From Mitsuaria chitosanitabida ATCC BAA-476 = NBRC 102408 (GTDB lineage Bacteria; Pseudomonadota; Gammaproteobacteria; Burkholderiales; Burkholderiaceae_C): DNA of 64,000 nucleotides. Each line of letters opens with the position of its first letter. The first letter of the stretch is position 1. The notes under the pieces were generated by a model. It was not told where the DNA came from. It saw nothing but the letters and a program-made list of their open reading frames with translations, and searched no databases. The DNA is taken from NCBI RefSeq assembly GCF_001598255.1, contig NZ_BCYP01000020.1, positions 1 through 64,000 on the forward strand, in the 5' to 3' direction. Made by a program: the position numbers and the translations under genes. Of the stretch, positions 22,008-30,929 are shown one piece after another.

Positions 22008-22684
22008 CAGACTCCGTAGCGATCGCGGTAGGCGTGGACGGCGGCCGCATGGGCGGCCACCGAGGCACTGCTGGTGGTCTGCAGGTACTGCAGCAGGTCG
22101 GACAGACCCGCGATCGCGACCACCGGCAGTTTCAACTGGTCACGCACGTACTGTACTGCCGACCAGGGCAGATCCTGGCCGTTCTCGGCCGCCTTCTCCT
22201 GGCGGTCCAGCGCGATGGTCACGCCGCAGGGCGTGGCGCCGGCGGCCTGGATCATGGCGATGGACTCGCGCACCGAGGTGCCGGCCGAGATCACGTCGTC
22301 GATGATCAACACCCGGCCCTGCACCTTGGCGCCGACCAGCGTGCCGCCCTCGCCGTGGTCCTTGGCTTCCTTGCGGTTGTAGGCGAAGGGCTTGTTGTGG
22401 CCCAGGCGCGCCAGCTCGATGGCGACGGCCGCGGCCAGCGTGATGCCCTTGTAGGCGGGGCCGAAGATCATGTCGAACTCCAGGCCCGAGGCCAGCAGGC
22501 GCTGCGCGTAGAACTGCGCCAGGCGCCCCACCTTCAGGCCGTCGTCGAACAGGCCGGCATTGAAGAAATAGGGGCTGAGCCGGCCCGCCTTGGTCTTGAA
22601 CTCACCGAAGCGCAGCACCCCCGCGTCGACGGCGAACTGGACGAATTCCTGGGCCAGGGCGTCCTGGGCGTGGGCGGTGGTCAT
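22007..22684 (-). CDS. pyrE: Orotate phosphoribosyltransferase
   Basis: A 225-residue PRTase that converts orotate and PRPP to OMP in pyrimidine synthesis. The PRPP-binding motif VLIIDDVISAGTSVRES is clear, as are KTKAGRLSPYFFNAGLF near the N-terminus and FGPAYKGI. The start MTTAHAQDAL is chosen over an in-frame start 47 codons upstream, which would run into the divergent gene and add low-complexity residues. It is slightly longer than E. coli PyrE (213). The downstream partner is the DUF4124 protein. Confidence 0.96.
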   Translation of the reverse strand: MTTAHAQDALAQEFVQFAVDAGVLRFGEFKTKAGRLSPYFFNAGLFDDGLKVGRLAQFYAQRLLASGLEFDMIFGPAYKGITLAAAVAIELARLGHNKPFAYNRKEAKDHGEGGTLVGAKVQGRVLIIDDVISAGTSVRESIAMIQAAGATPCGVTIALDRQEKAAENGQDLPWSAVQYVRDQLKLPVVAIAGLSDLLQYLQTTSSASVAAHAAAVHAYRDRYGV

Positions 22685-22823
22685 GGGCGGGGCTCGACAG
22701 TGAAATTGGGCCGGGATTGTAGGACGCGGGGTGCCGCGCGAGGCGGCGTTCCCTCGTCGCGATGTCGCCGCAATCCGGTATGGTGCGGCCTCCACGACGC
22801 CGGATCCCGAGGAAGGAATCGAC

Positions 22824-23798
22824 ATGCAGGTGCCCGCCTACTGGGCCGAGGGCCGCGCCCACCATCGCGCCGGCGGGCGCCAGCGGACGATCCGCCGTTT
22901 CGGCTGGTCCGATCTCGACCCGGACGACGCGCAGCGTCACGCCGACGAACGCGCGGCCGAGGCGCTCGCCCGGGCGCTGGCGGGCGAGCAGGTGCCGCCG
23001 CGCGACCTGAAGACCGCCTACGGCGAGGAGGGCCTGCCGATCCGCGAGGAGATCCTGGCCCGCCACGGCGACTGCGTGGTCACGCGCAATGCCTACGGCG
23101 CGCATTGCCTGAACGCGCCGTCCGCGCTGTTCATCGACGTGGACGTGCCCGAGTCGACACTGCCCGCCCGCGTGTCCGGCGGCATCTTCCTCGCCGTGGT
23201 CGTGGGCCTGCAGCTGGCGATCTGGGGCCGCGGCCTGGGCTGGCACATCGGCGCGTTCCTGATCTCGCTGGTCCTGGCGGCCTACGTGCGCGCCAAGATC
23301 GACAGCCTCAACCGCAAGCACGACCCGACCCCGCGCCTGCGCACCCGCGAGCGCGTGGACGGTTTCCTGCGCACCCACGACGACTGGCGCGTGCGGCTCT
23401 ACGAGACGCCCGCCGGCTACCGCTTGCTGGTCACGCACCGGCCCTTCGATCCCGCCGATCCCGAGGCGCAGGCCGCGATGGCCGTGCTGGGCGCGGATCC
23501 CCTGTATCGGCGGATCTCGCTGTCGCAGCGCTGCTTCCGTGCCCGGGTGACCGGCAAGCCCTGGCGCATGGGCATCGCCCGTCACATCGCGCCGCGGCCC
23601 GGCGTGTGGCCGATCAAGCCCGAGCGCCTGGCCGACCGCCGCGCCTGGACCGACGACTACGACCGCCGCGCCCAGGCCTTCGCCGCCTGCCGCTTCGTGA
23701 GCGAGTCGGGCCAGGCGGCCGAGCATCCCGAGGTCGCGCCGGTGCGGGCGCTGCACGACGAGCTCAGCCGCGCGCTGGGCGATCTGCCGATCGCCTGA
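22824..23798 (+). CDS. Conserved membrane protein of unknown function
   Basis: A 324-residue protein I do not recognise as any characterised enzyme. The soluble N-terminal part starts MQVPAYWAEGRAHHR and includes NAYGAHCLNAPSALFIDVDVPE. Two adjacent membrane helices follow at about residues 125-165. The C-terminal half has YETPAGYRLLVTHRPFDP, a CFRARVTGKPWRMGI stretch and a C-terminal HPEVAPVRALHDEL. The start at 22824 has AGGAAGGA seven bases upstream. The hydrophobic-DVD motif and the TPAGYRLLVTH motif recall metal-binding sites split by a membrane hairpin, but this is only a visual resemblance. It is divergent from pyrE and has no operon partner. Confidence 0.7.
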   Translation: MQVPAYWAEGRAHHRAGGRQRTIRRFGWSDLDPDDAQRHADERAAEALARALAGEQVPPRDLKTAYGEEGLPIREEILARHGDCVVTRNAYGAHCLNAPSALFIDVDVPESTLPARVSGGIFLAVVVGLQLAIWGRGLGWHIGAFLISLVLAAYVRAKIDSLNRKHDPTPRLRTRERVDGFLRTHDDWRVRLYETPAGYRLLVTHRPFDPADPEAQAAMAVLGADPLYRRISLSQRCFRARVTGKPWRMGIARHIAPRPGVWPIKPERLADRRAWTDDYDRRAQAFAACRFVSESGQAAEHPEVAPVRALHDELSRALGDLPIA

Positions 23799-23850
23799 AC
23801 ATCCCCCGCGCCCCGCCGGGGCCGGCGCCTGCCCTCGCGCGAGGCCAAGG

Positions 23851-23883
23851 AAAAAGGCCTGCCCCGTCGCCGGAGCAGGCCTT
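23851..23883 (-). terminator. Terminator after the TonB receptor at 23937
   Basis: The arms AAGGCCTGC (23854-23862) and GCAGGCCTT (23875-23883) form a 9-bp stem. On the minus strand this is followed by TTTTT. It lies 54 bases past the receptor stop. Confidence 0.85.
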
Positions 23884-23936
23884 GCGCGCGACGGCCCGTG
23901 GGCCGCCGTTCCAGCAGCGGCTCTCGCCGCGGACGA

Positions 23937-26204
23937 TCAGAAGATCGCCTTGAACTGGACGCCGTAGGTGCGCGGGTCGTTGATGAAGCCCGTCAGGTTG
24001 TTGAAGTCGATCGCGCCGGTGACGCGGATCTGGTTCGTGATGTTGCGGACGAAGCCGGCGACCTCGTACTTGCCGTTGTTCCACACGTAGCCCACGCGCA
24101 GGCCGCCTTCGGTCAGCGACTTGCCGGTGAACTCGGTCGACTGGTACAGGAAGAAGTTGACCTTCGAACGGTAGGCCCAGTCGGTGTAGATGTAGAACTC
24201 GTTGCCGGCCGGGGTCGGGATCGAGTAGCGCGCGGTCAGGTTGCCCACCCACTTCGGCGCGTTCGGCAGGCTGTTGCCGTCGATGCTGTAGTTGGTGGTC
24301 GAACCCGCGACCAGCGGATCCAGCATCGTGCAGCCGCCGCCGCAGGCGGGCAGCGACAGGCTGGCGTCGCGGATCTTGGTGTTGTTCAGGCTGCCGCCGA
24401 CGGTGATCAGGAGTTGATCGACCGGCAGGATCTCCAGGTTCAGCTCGACGCCGTTGCCGGTGGCCTTCTTGGCGTTCAGCAGACGGTTGGCGTTGTTCTG
24501 GCCACCCACGGCGGTCAGCTGCAGGTCCTTGACGGTGTAGTCGAAGACGCTGGCCGACAGACGCGCGCGACGATCCCAGAAGTCCGACTTCACGCCGATC
24601 TCATAGGAGGTCACGTTTTCCGGCGAGGCCTGCGACTGGCCCGCGAAGCGCGACGCGCCCTGCACCGACGAGGCACGGAAGCCGGTCGCCACGCGGGCGT
24701 ACACGTTCGTGTCCTTGGTCACCGCATAGGTGGTCGACACGTCCCAGTTCCACTTGGAATCGGAGGTGTGCGCCGTGGTGCCGGTGCTGGTGTTCAGGTC
24801 GGCGTAGCTGCTGGTGACGGCCACGTCCTTCTTGTCCTTCGTGAAGCGGATACCGCCACGCAGGCCCCAGTCCTTGGTCACCGCGTAGTTGACGGAGCCG
24901 AACGCCGCCCACGCGGTGTTCTTCTGGTACGTGTCGACGTAGCCGGCGGCCGCGCCGGTCGAGGTCGTGTAGTCGGTGCTGCGGGCGGTGTAGCGCTCGT
25001 CGAAGAGGTACAGGCCGCCTTGCCAGCGCAGCGGACCGGCCGTGGCGGACTCGACGCGGAACTCCTGCGTGATCTGGCGGTGGCCGGTCATCGAGCTGGA
25101 GGACTCGCTCGGGAAGCCGGCCAGGCCTTCCTGCAGGTAGGGGCGCTTCTGGCCATAGATGTAGCCGCCGTCCACGTCGCCGCGGCTGAACGGACGCACC
25201 GACTCGAAACCGGTGATCGAGTACAGGTTGATGTCGCCCAGGCCCCAGCGCAGACGGGCGCTGCCACCGGTGGCGTGCAGGCTCTGCTCGTTCACGCCGT
25301 CGGTGTAGGCCTTCTCGGGATCGAAGCCGTCGACCAGGTTGTTGGTGCCCGGCTTGATGATCGAGGCGCGGAACAGACGGGCGCTGCCCTTCAGGTCACG
25401 GCCGTGGAAGTTGAACAGGGCGCTGAAGTCCTTGTGCGGCTCGTACAGGGCCTGCACGCGCACGGCGCGGTCGTCGTAGCCCTCGAGGTTGCCGGTCTTG
25501 CCGGCCGGGACTTCGTTCTTGACCCAGTTGTCGCGGTGCTGGACCTGGGCCGAGATGCGCGCCGACCAGTCGCCGGTCAGCGGCACGTTGGCGGCGCCTT
25601 CGACATTCATCGTGCCGTAGGTGCCGTAGGAGATGTTGAAGTAGCCCTCCTGGCGATGCGACGGCTTCACCGAGTCGAACTTCACCACGCCGGCCGGCGT
25701 GTTGCGGCCGTACAGCGTGCCCTGCGGACCGGCCACGACTTCGATGGCGGCCAGGTCGAACGCGGGGAAGCCCTTCAGGATGGGGTTCTCCTGCACGACG
25801 TCGTCATAGACCAGCGACACCGGCTGCGAGGCGTTCAGGCGGAAGTCGGTGTTGCCGTAGCCGCGGATGTAGAAGCGGGGGAAGGCGCGGCCGAACGAGG
25901 ATTCGATGTTCAGGCTGGGCACGCGGCCGGACAGGAAACGCACGTCCTGGCCGCTGGAGTTCAGCACGTCGAGCTTCTCGCCGGAGATCTTGGTGACCGC
26001 GTTCGGCACTTCCTTGATGTTCTCGACACGGCGCTCGGCGGTGATGGTCACCGTCTCCAGCTGGCCCTTGTCCTTGGCGGCGTCGGCGGCCGGCGCGGCG
26101 GCGTCCTGCGCGAAGGCGGGCCAGGCGAGCAGGGCCAGCGACACGGCCGCGGCGGCCTCGCGCAGCGCCGGACGGACGGCGCGCTGGGTGGCGAATCGAT
26201 TCAT
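23937..26204 (-). CDS. TonB-dependent outer-membrane receptor
   Basis: A 755-residue receptor with a signal peptide at 1-29 (ending PAFAQ). The plug domain spans about residues 45-160 (VTITAERRVENIKEVPNAVTKI, RGYGNTDFRLNASQPVSLVYDDV, GPQGTLYGRNTPAGVV) and a beta-barrel of about 600 residues ends with an aromatic C-terminus (QFKAIF). The plug resembles siderophore or nutrient receptors of the FpvA/IutA-like general class; the ligand is unknown. A pair of Cys in CGGGC may close an extracellular loop. The start MNRFATQRAV has GGAG ten bases upstream. No tonB-exbBD genes are nearby. Confidence 0.92.
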   Translation of the reverse strand: MNRFATQRAVRPALREAAAAVSLALLAWPAFAQDAAAPAADAAKDKGQLETVTITAERRVENIKEVPNAVTKISGEKLDVLNSSGQDVRFLSGRVPSLNIESSFGRAFPRFYIRGYGNTDFRLNASQPVSLVYDDVVQENPILKGFPAFDLAAIEVVAGPQGTLYGRNTPAGVVKFDSVKPSHRQEGYFNISYGTYGTMNVEGAANVPLTGDWSARISAQVQHRDNWVKNEVPAGKTGNLEGYDDRAVRVQALYEPHKDFSALFNFHGRDLKGSARLFRASIIKPGTNNLVDGFDPEKAYTDGVNEQSLHATGGSARLRWGLGDINLYSITGFESVRPFSRGDVDGGYIYGQKRPYLQEGLAGFPSESSSSMTGHRQITQEFRVESATAGPLRWQGGLYLFDERYTARSTDYTTSTGAAAGYVDTYQKNTAWAAFGSVNYAVTKDWGLRGGIRFTKDKKDVAVTSSYADLNTSTGTTAHTSDSKWNWDVSTTYAVTKDTNVYARVATGFRASSVQGASRFAGQSQASPENVTSYEIGVKSDFWDRRARLSASVFDYTVKDLQLTAVGGQNNANRLLNAKKATGNGVELNLEILPVDQLLITVGGSLNNTKIRDASLSLPACGGGCTMLDPLVAGSTTNYSIDGNSLPNAPKWVGNLTARYSIPTPAGNEFYIYTDWAYRSKVNFFLYQSTEFTGKSLTEGGLRVGYVWNNGKYEVAGFVRNITNQIRVTGAIDFNNLTGFINDPRTYGVQFKAIF

Positions 26205-26599
26205 GGATGGAACTCCGGGGGGGTAGATGGAAACCGGGGGGCCGGCTTCGACACGGCGGGGCAAAAGCGCGAAACGGGTGGAAACGGCCGGTTCGAAGAT
26301 GGCAAAAAGAGGGGCGCCTGTCGGCGCGTGAGCGCGATTCTGGCAACTTCGTCATCACGCCGTCACCCCAGGCACCATCGCGGTGCATGAACTGTTGTCG
26401 AAACACCGCAACCCGGCGACCCTCGCCCGGATGGGCGACGCTGGCGCAGGGGACACCCGTTGATGGGGCATCAAGACGGCGTTAGGGCCGGCACGGCGCA
26501 TCGGCGCGGCGCCGCGGGACGCGCCCGGACGGCGAGCCCTCCTGCCAGGTTCGGCGACCGGCTTTGCGATACTGCCGGCCTCTCAGGAACCGTCCGGCC
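26205..26599. other. Divergent promoter region between TonB receptor and xthA (395 bases)
   Basis: No gene is supported. A 5-bp GC hairpin (26314-26327) followed on the minus strand by TTTTT (complement of 26304-26308) might act in the receptor leader, but the stem is too short to call a terminator. No operator that I recognise is present. Confidence 0.4.
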
Positions 26600-27385
26600 A
26601 TGCGCTTCATCACCCTCAATCTCAACGGCATCCGCTCCGCCTCGACCAAGGGCGTCTTCGACTGGCTGCCGCCGCAGCAGGCCGACGTGGTCGGCGTCCA
26701 GGAACTGAAGGCCCAGGCCGACGTGGTCGAGAGCCAGTTCTCCGGCTACGACACGCTCAGCGGCCACTTCCATTACGCGCAGAAGAAGGGCTACTCCGGC
26801 GTCGGCCTGTACACGAAGGAAGACCCCAGCGACGTGATCGTCGGCTTCGGCAGCGCCGAGTTCGACCATGAAGGCCGCTGGATCGAGAAGCGCTTCGACA
26901 AGCCCGGCCGCAAGCTCAGCCTGATCAGCTGCTACTTCCCCAGCGGCTCCAGCGGCGAGGAGCGCCAGGCCGCCAAGTTCCGCTTCCTGGCGGAGATGTA
27001 CCCCTACCTGATGGCGCTGCGCGCCGAGCGCGAGTTCATCCTGGTGGCCGACGTCAACATCGCCCACAAGGAGATCGACCTCAAGAACTGGAAGGGCAAC
27101 CAGAAGAACAGCGGCTTCCTGCCGGAGGAGCGCGCCTGGATGACCAGGCTGCTGGAGCAGGATGTCGGCCTGGTCGACGTGTTCCGCACGCTCAACGACA
27201 AGCCCGAGCAGTACACCTGGTGGAGCAACCGCGGCCAGGCCTGGGCGAAGAACGTGGGCTGGCGCCTGGACTACCACCTCGCCACGCCCGGCATGGCCCA
27301 CCTGGCCACGCGCGAGGCGATCTACCTCGACCAGCGCTTCAGCGACCACGCGCCGCTGACCATCGATTACGACTTCAAGATCTGA
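26600..27385 (+). CDS. xthA: Exodeoxyribonuclease III / AP endonuclease
   Basis: A 261-residue ExoIII-family enzyme that cleaves at abasic sites and removes 3'-blocking groups in base-excision repair. Family motifs in order: NLNGIRSAS, GVQELKAQ (metal-binding Glu), YFPSGS, ADVNIAHKEIDLKNW (catalytic Asp and Asn), WRLDYHLATP and FSDHAPLTIDYDF (catalytic His). The start MRFITLNLNG begins the first strand of the fold; the preceding in-frame codons are intergenic. It is monocistronic. Confidence 0.94.
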   Translation: MRFITLNLNGIRSASTKGVFDWLPPQQADVVGVQELKAQADVVESQFSGYDTLSGHFHYAQKKGYSGVGLYTKEDPSDVIVGFGSAEFDHEGRWIEKRFDKPGRKLSLISCYFPSGSSGEERQAAKFRFLAEMYPYLMALRAEREFILVADVNIAHKEIDLKNWKGNQKNSGFLPEERAWMTRLLEQDVGLVDVFRTLNDKPEQYTWWSNRGQAWAKNVGWRLDYHLATPGMAHLATREAIYLDQRFSDHAPLTIDYDFKI

Positions 27386-27451
27386 CCGCGCGGATCGATC
27401 CGCCCCCGGCGGACGCCGCCCGGCGCCGCTCGGGGTCAGGTCTTGCCACGG

Positions 27452-28444
27452 TCAGTCGACCTTCGCCCCCGAGGCCTTCACCACCTTCGCCCACTTGGCC
27501 GTCTCGCTCGCGATGAGCGCGGCGAAGGCGGCGCTGGTGCCGCCCCCCGGCACCGCGCCCTGCGCGGCCAGGCGCTCCTTCAGGACCGGCGTGGCCAGCG
27601 CCTTGGCCACCTCGCGCTGCAGCAGCGCCACCTGGTCCGCCGGCTGCGTGCTCGGCGCCAGCAGACCGAACCACGACGAGGCCTCGTAGGTCCTGAGCTC
27701 CGGGACGCCGCTTTCGGCGATGGTGGGCAGATCCGGCAGCGCCTCGCTGCGCTTGGCGCTGGTGACGGCGATGGCCTTGAGCTTGCCGGAGCGGATGTGC
27801 GGCAGCGCCGAGGGCAGGTTGTCGAACATCAGGTCCATGTTGCCGCCCATCAGGTCGATGAGCGCCGGGCCCGAGCCGCGGTAGGGGAAGTGGACCATGT
27901 AGGTCCCCGTCAGCGTCTTGAAGAGCTCCCCGGCCAGGTGGATGGACGTGCCGTTGCCGCTGGAGCTCATGTTCATCTTGCCGGGGTTGGCCTTGGCCGC
28001 GCGCACGAGGTCGGCGACGCTGTTGACCCCGTAGTACTGCGCTCGCTGGGGATTCATGACCAGCACGTTGGGCACCGCCGCCACGAGCGAGACCGGGGCG
28101 AAGTCCTTCACCGGGTCGTAGGGCATCCTGGGATAGAGCGACGCGTTGATCGCGTGGGTGCCGACCGTGCCCATCACCAGCGTGTGGCCGTCGGTGGCAT
28201 GCGCCACGTCGGCCGAGCCCGTGTTGCCGCCAGCGCCGGGCCGGTTGTCGATCACCACCGGCTGGCCGAGCGCCTTCTGCAGCTCCGGCGCCAGCGCGCG
28301 CGCGAGGATGTCGGTCGTCCCCGCCGGCGGGAAGGGCACGATGATCCGCAGCGGCCGCGCCGGCCAGGTGGACTGCGCGCGGACCAGACCCGGCCAGCAG
28401 GCGACGGAGGACAGCGCGAGCAACGCGCGGCGGTTCAGGCTCAT
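27452..28444 (-). CDS. Bug-family (TctC-like) periplasmic substrate-binding protein
   Basis: A 330-residue tripartite-tricarboxylate-type binding protein. The signal peptide is at residues 1-24 ([20 protein letters not shown]), followed by [29 protein letters not shown] and [20 protein letters not shown], both diagnostic of the Bug family. No tctAB membrane genes adjoin, as is usual for the many orphan Bug proteins of Burkholderiales. The ligand, probably a carboxylate, is unknown. The true start is [11 protein letters not shown] at 28444. The frame stays open upstream through a repeat element and would give a spurious Lys/Glu repeat. Confidence 0.93.
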   Translation of the reverse strand: MSLNRRALLALSSVACWPGLVRAQSTWPARPLRIIVPFPPAGTTDILARALAPELQKALGQPVVIDNRPGAGGNTGSADVAHATDGHTLVMGTVGTHAINASLYPRMPYDPVKDFAPVSLVAAVPNVLVMNPQRAQYYGVNSVADLVRAAKANPGKMNMSSSGNGTSIHLAGELFKTLTGTYMVHFPYRGSGPALIDLMGGNMDLMFDNLPSALPHIRSGKLKAIAVTSAKRSEALPDLPTIAESGVPELRTYEASSWFGLLAPSTQPADQVALLQREVAKALATPVLKERLAAQGAVPGGGTSAAFAALIASETAKWAKVVKASGAKVD

Positions 28445-28528
28445 GGGGCGTCTCCTCGTTGTGATGCCCCAGTATGGGAGCCGCGATGCGGGGTCGCCAA
28501 GCGGGGGGTTGCCCCATGCGGCGAGCGC

Positions 28529-28691
28529 GAAGACCCTCACCCCAACCCTCTCCCGCAAGCGGGCGAGGGAGTCACCCCGCGCCATGGACTCCCTCTCCTT
28601 CTTCTCCCTCTCCTTCTTCTCCCTCTCCTTCTTCTCCCTCTCCTTCTTCTCCCTCTCCCGCTTGCGGGAGAGGGTTGGGGTGAGGGTCTTC
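28529..28691. repeat. REPIN-like element 1 (two inverted 42-bp REP units)
   Basis: The 42-bp unit at 28529-28570 is repeated in inverted orientation at 28650-28691 with a single mismatch. Each unit contains a palindrome with arms CCCTCTCCCGC and GCGGGAGAGGG around TT (one arm base altered in the left copy), plus a GC-rich tail ending GGTCTTC. Two inverted REPs flanking a spacer are the defining layout of REPINs, non-autonomous elements mobilised by RAYT transposases. No RAYT gene is in this window. It could also form a long hairpin that stops transcripts from the upstream cyclase gene. Confidence 0.85.
28591..28650. repeat. Four tandem copies of a 15-bp unit inside REPIN 1
   Basis: CCCTCTCCTTCTTCT is repeated exactly four times, filling most of the spacer between the two REP units and running straight into the right-hand unit. 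Its first eight bases equal the start of the REP palindrome, so it may have arisen by slippage from the REP itself. Copy number is likely to vary between strains. Confidence 0.9.
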
Positions 28692-28751
28692 GGGCTCCCC
28701 CGAGATGCCTCATCTGACGGGAGGGGGTGAGGACCGCAGTCAGCCGCTCGT

Positions 28752-30929
28752 TCAGGCGTCTGGCTGCACCGGCCCGAGGATGGTCTGCAGCTGCACGCGC
28801 TCGGAGCTGCACGCCGCGTCGAAGTCGGCCTCGATCTGGATGAGCGCCTGCGCGTCGCCCGCCTCGACGGTGACGATGCCACGCGCGCGGTTGCGGCCTT
28901 GCGACTTGGCCGTGTACAGCGCCATGTCGGCCCAGTTGACCGCCTGCTCCCAGTGCAGCGCGAGCTGCGCCGGCGGCAGCGGGAAATGCGCGAAGCCGAT
29001 CGAGCAGGTCACCGCCAGCGCGCCGCCCGCGGTCGGCACCGGCTCCTGGCCGACGCTGAACAGGATGCGCTCGGCCAGCAGCTGCAGCTGGTCCGGCGCG
29101 ACGTTGCGCGCGAAGACGAGGAACTCCTCCCCCCCCCAGCGCACCACCAGGTCCTCTTGCCGCACCGCCTGGCTGATGCGACGCGAGACCTCGACGATCA
29201 CCGCGTCGCCGGCCGCGTGGCCGTGCCGGTCGTTGACGTGCTTGAAGTGATCGATGTCGATCATCAGCAGCGCGCCGGTGAACATGTCCTTCGCATGACG
29301 GTCCATCACGGCCAGGAAGTGGCGGCGATTGGCCAGGTCGGTGAGCGGATCGCGCTCGCTCTGCGCGCGCAACAGGCTCTGGTTGGCCTTGAGCTTGCGA
29401 TTGGCCTCCCGCACCCGCGCCAGCATCACGCCGATCAGCACCAGCGACAGCCCGAGCAGCACCGCCAGCCCGACACCCACGTACTGCGCCAGGCTGCGGT
29501 TGGACAGCTCCTGGTCCTTGAGCGCCTGATCGCGCCGCAGCAGCTCGAGGTCGCGTTGCTTGGCCTCGCTGTCGTACTTCAGGCGCAGCTGCTGCAGCGA
29601 GGACTCGCGGTTGCGCTGCGCGGTGGCGGCGCTGAGCGCGCGCTCCTCGTGATACAGCCTCAGCGCCTCGCGCCACTGGCCGACCTTGGCATAAGCCTCG
29701 CCCAGCTCGCGCAGTTGCACCGCGCGCCGCACCGGATCGTTGTCGCCCTGCGCCAGCTCCACGACCCGCGCGATCTCGCGCCGCGCCGGCTCGAACTGAC
29801 GCTGCAGCACCAGCGCCACCGACAGGTTGTGGCGCAGCGTGCGCTCGCCCGTCTGGTCGTTGTAGGACTGCAGGACCGGCAGCGCCTCCCGCGCGACCCG
29901 CACCGCGGCGGCGGCCTGGTCGGTGTGGATGTAGGCGTCGGTCAGGTTGTTCTGCATCTGCGCCACGTCGCGACGCGCGCCCGCCTGACGCGCCAGCCGC
30001 AGCGCCTCCTCCAGCGCCGTCTGCTGCAGCGCGCGATCGCCGCGCCGCGAGGCGACCATCGATTCGTACATGCGCGCGCGGCTCATCGCCAGCACGTCGC
30101 CCTGCGCCAGTTGCCAGGACTGCGACATCCACTGCTGCGCCGCCGCGGACTCGTCGCGCGTCTGGCTGTTGACGGCCAGCTGCGCCATCAACCAGCCGCT
30201 CAGGTTGGTGTCCTGCAGCGCCTGGGCCAGCGCCAGCGCGCGCCGCAGCGAGTTCTCGACGAAGGCGTACTCCCCGCGCGCGCCCTCGGCCCGCGCCACC
30301 AGGCGCAGGGCCTGCACCGTGACGCGCGCGTCGCAGCCCGGGGGCAAGGACTGACCCTGTGGCGGCGGGCAGGCGGGCGACAGCATCTGCAGCGCCTGCT
30401 GCGCCAGGCCGCCGGCGCGGCCGGTCTGACCGAGCCGGTCCTGTTGCTCGGCCAGCAGCATCAGCGCCAGCGGGCGCCCGCCGGGCCGCGCCTGCAGGGC
30501 GTCGGCGATGCGCTGGACCGCGTCGGGGTGACCGGCGGAGGACTCCACCCGGCCCAAGGTGTACTCGACGTGCGCGCGCTGCGCCGCATGCGCGGGCTCG
30601 GCCAACAGCAGGCGCAGTTGCTGCGCCGCGCGGTCCGGATCGTTCAGGCCCTGTCGATCGAGCTGGGCCAGCTGCGCGTCCAGCGCGTGATCGGGCAAGG
30701 GCAGCACGCCGGCCGGCGCGGTCGACGCGCCCGTCGGGGCCGGTGCGATCGCCGCGGCCGGCGCCGGCGCCGAGGGGGCGGGCGTCGACGCGTCCGGATG
30801 CACCGGCCGCGGCACCGCGGCCTCGCAGACGCCCAGCATCGAGCCGAACATGACGCCGAACGCCAGTCCGAGCCCCGCCACCCGCGCGCGCGCGGACGTC
30901 GATCGCCGCATCGGGACCGATCGCGTCAT
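28752..30929 (-). CDS. TPR-sensor diguanylate cyclase (GGDEF), paralogue 2
   Basis: A 725-residue membrane protein. An N-terminal signal or anchor (residues 13-37) is followed by a Pro/Ala linker, a periplasmic TPR-like helical region (about 70-450), a membrane helix (about 478-500), a coiled coil and a GGDEF domain. The signature GGEEF is at residues 599-603, with the [10 protein letters not shown] metal and substrate motif upstream. It should make cyclic di-GMP. No RxxD inhibitory site is obvious just before GGEEF. The two Gly codons of GGEEF sit in a run of nine G (complement of 29129-29137), prone to slippage. The start overlaps the stop of the upstream paralogue by four bases. The C-terminal 45 residues end [11 protein letters not shown], a tail shared with the paralogue. 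Confidence 0.9.
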   Translation of the reverse strand: MTRSVPMRRSTSARARVAGLGLAFGVMFGSMLGVCEAAVPRPVHPDASTPAPSAPAPAAAIAPAPTGASTAPAGVLPLPDHALDAQLAQLDRQGLNDPDRAAQQLRLLLAEPAHAAQRAHVEYTLGRVESSAGHPDAVQRIADALQARPGGRPLALMLLAEQQDRLGQTGRAGGLAQQALQMLSPACPPPQGQSLPPGCDARVTVQALRLVARAEGARGEYAFVENSLRRALALAQALQDTNLSGWLMAQLAVNSQTRDESAAAQQWMSQSWQLAQGDVLAMSRARMYESMVASRRGDRALQQTALEEALRLARQAGARRDVAQMQNNLTDAYIHTDQAAAAVRVAREALPVLQSYNDQTGERTLRHNLSVALVLQRQFEPARREIARVVELAQGDNDPVRRAVQLRELGEAYAKVGQWREALRLYHEERALSAATAQRNRESSLQQLRLKYDSEAKQRDLELLRRDQALKDQELSNRSLAQYVGVGLAVLLGLSLVLIGVMLARVREANRKLKANQSLLRAQSERDPLTDLANRRHFLAVMDRHAKDMFTGALLMIDIDHFKHVNDRHGHAAGDAVIVEVSRRISQAVRQEDLVVRWGGEEFLVFARNVAPDQLQLLAERILFSVGQEPVPTAGGALAVTCSIGFAHFPLPPAQLALHWEQAVNWADMALYTAKSQGRNRARGIVTVEAGDAQALIQIEADFDAACSSERVQLQTILGPVQPDA

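Larger units (their letters stand above)
28445..28751. other. Intergenic region occupied by a REPIN-like repeat (307 bases)
   Basis: Between the Bug-protein start and the diguanylate cyclase stop lie the inverted repeat pair and tandem repeat described below. About 85 bases (28445-28528) remain for the Bug-protein promoter. No gene is supported. Confidence 0.6.

Noticed and set aside
28591-28650. Possible CRISPR array
   Set aside because: The repeats are 15 bp, contiguous and without spacers, and no cas genes exist. The 11-bp repeats at 62574-62617 fail for the same reasons.
28445-28882. N-terminal extension of the Bug-family protein with REKKE-type repeats
   Set aside because: The extension is translation of the 15-bp tandem repeat and REP unit. 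The real protein starts at 28444 with a proper signal peptide.
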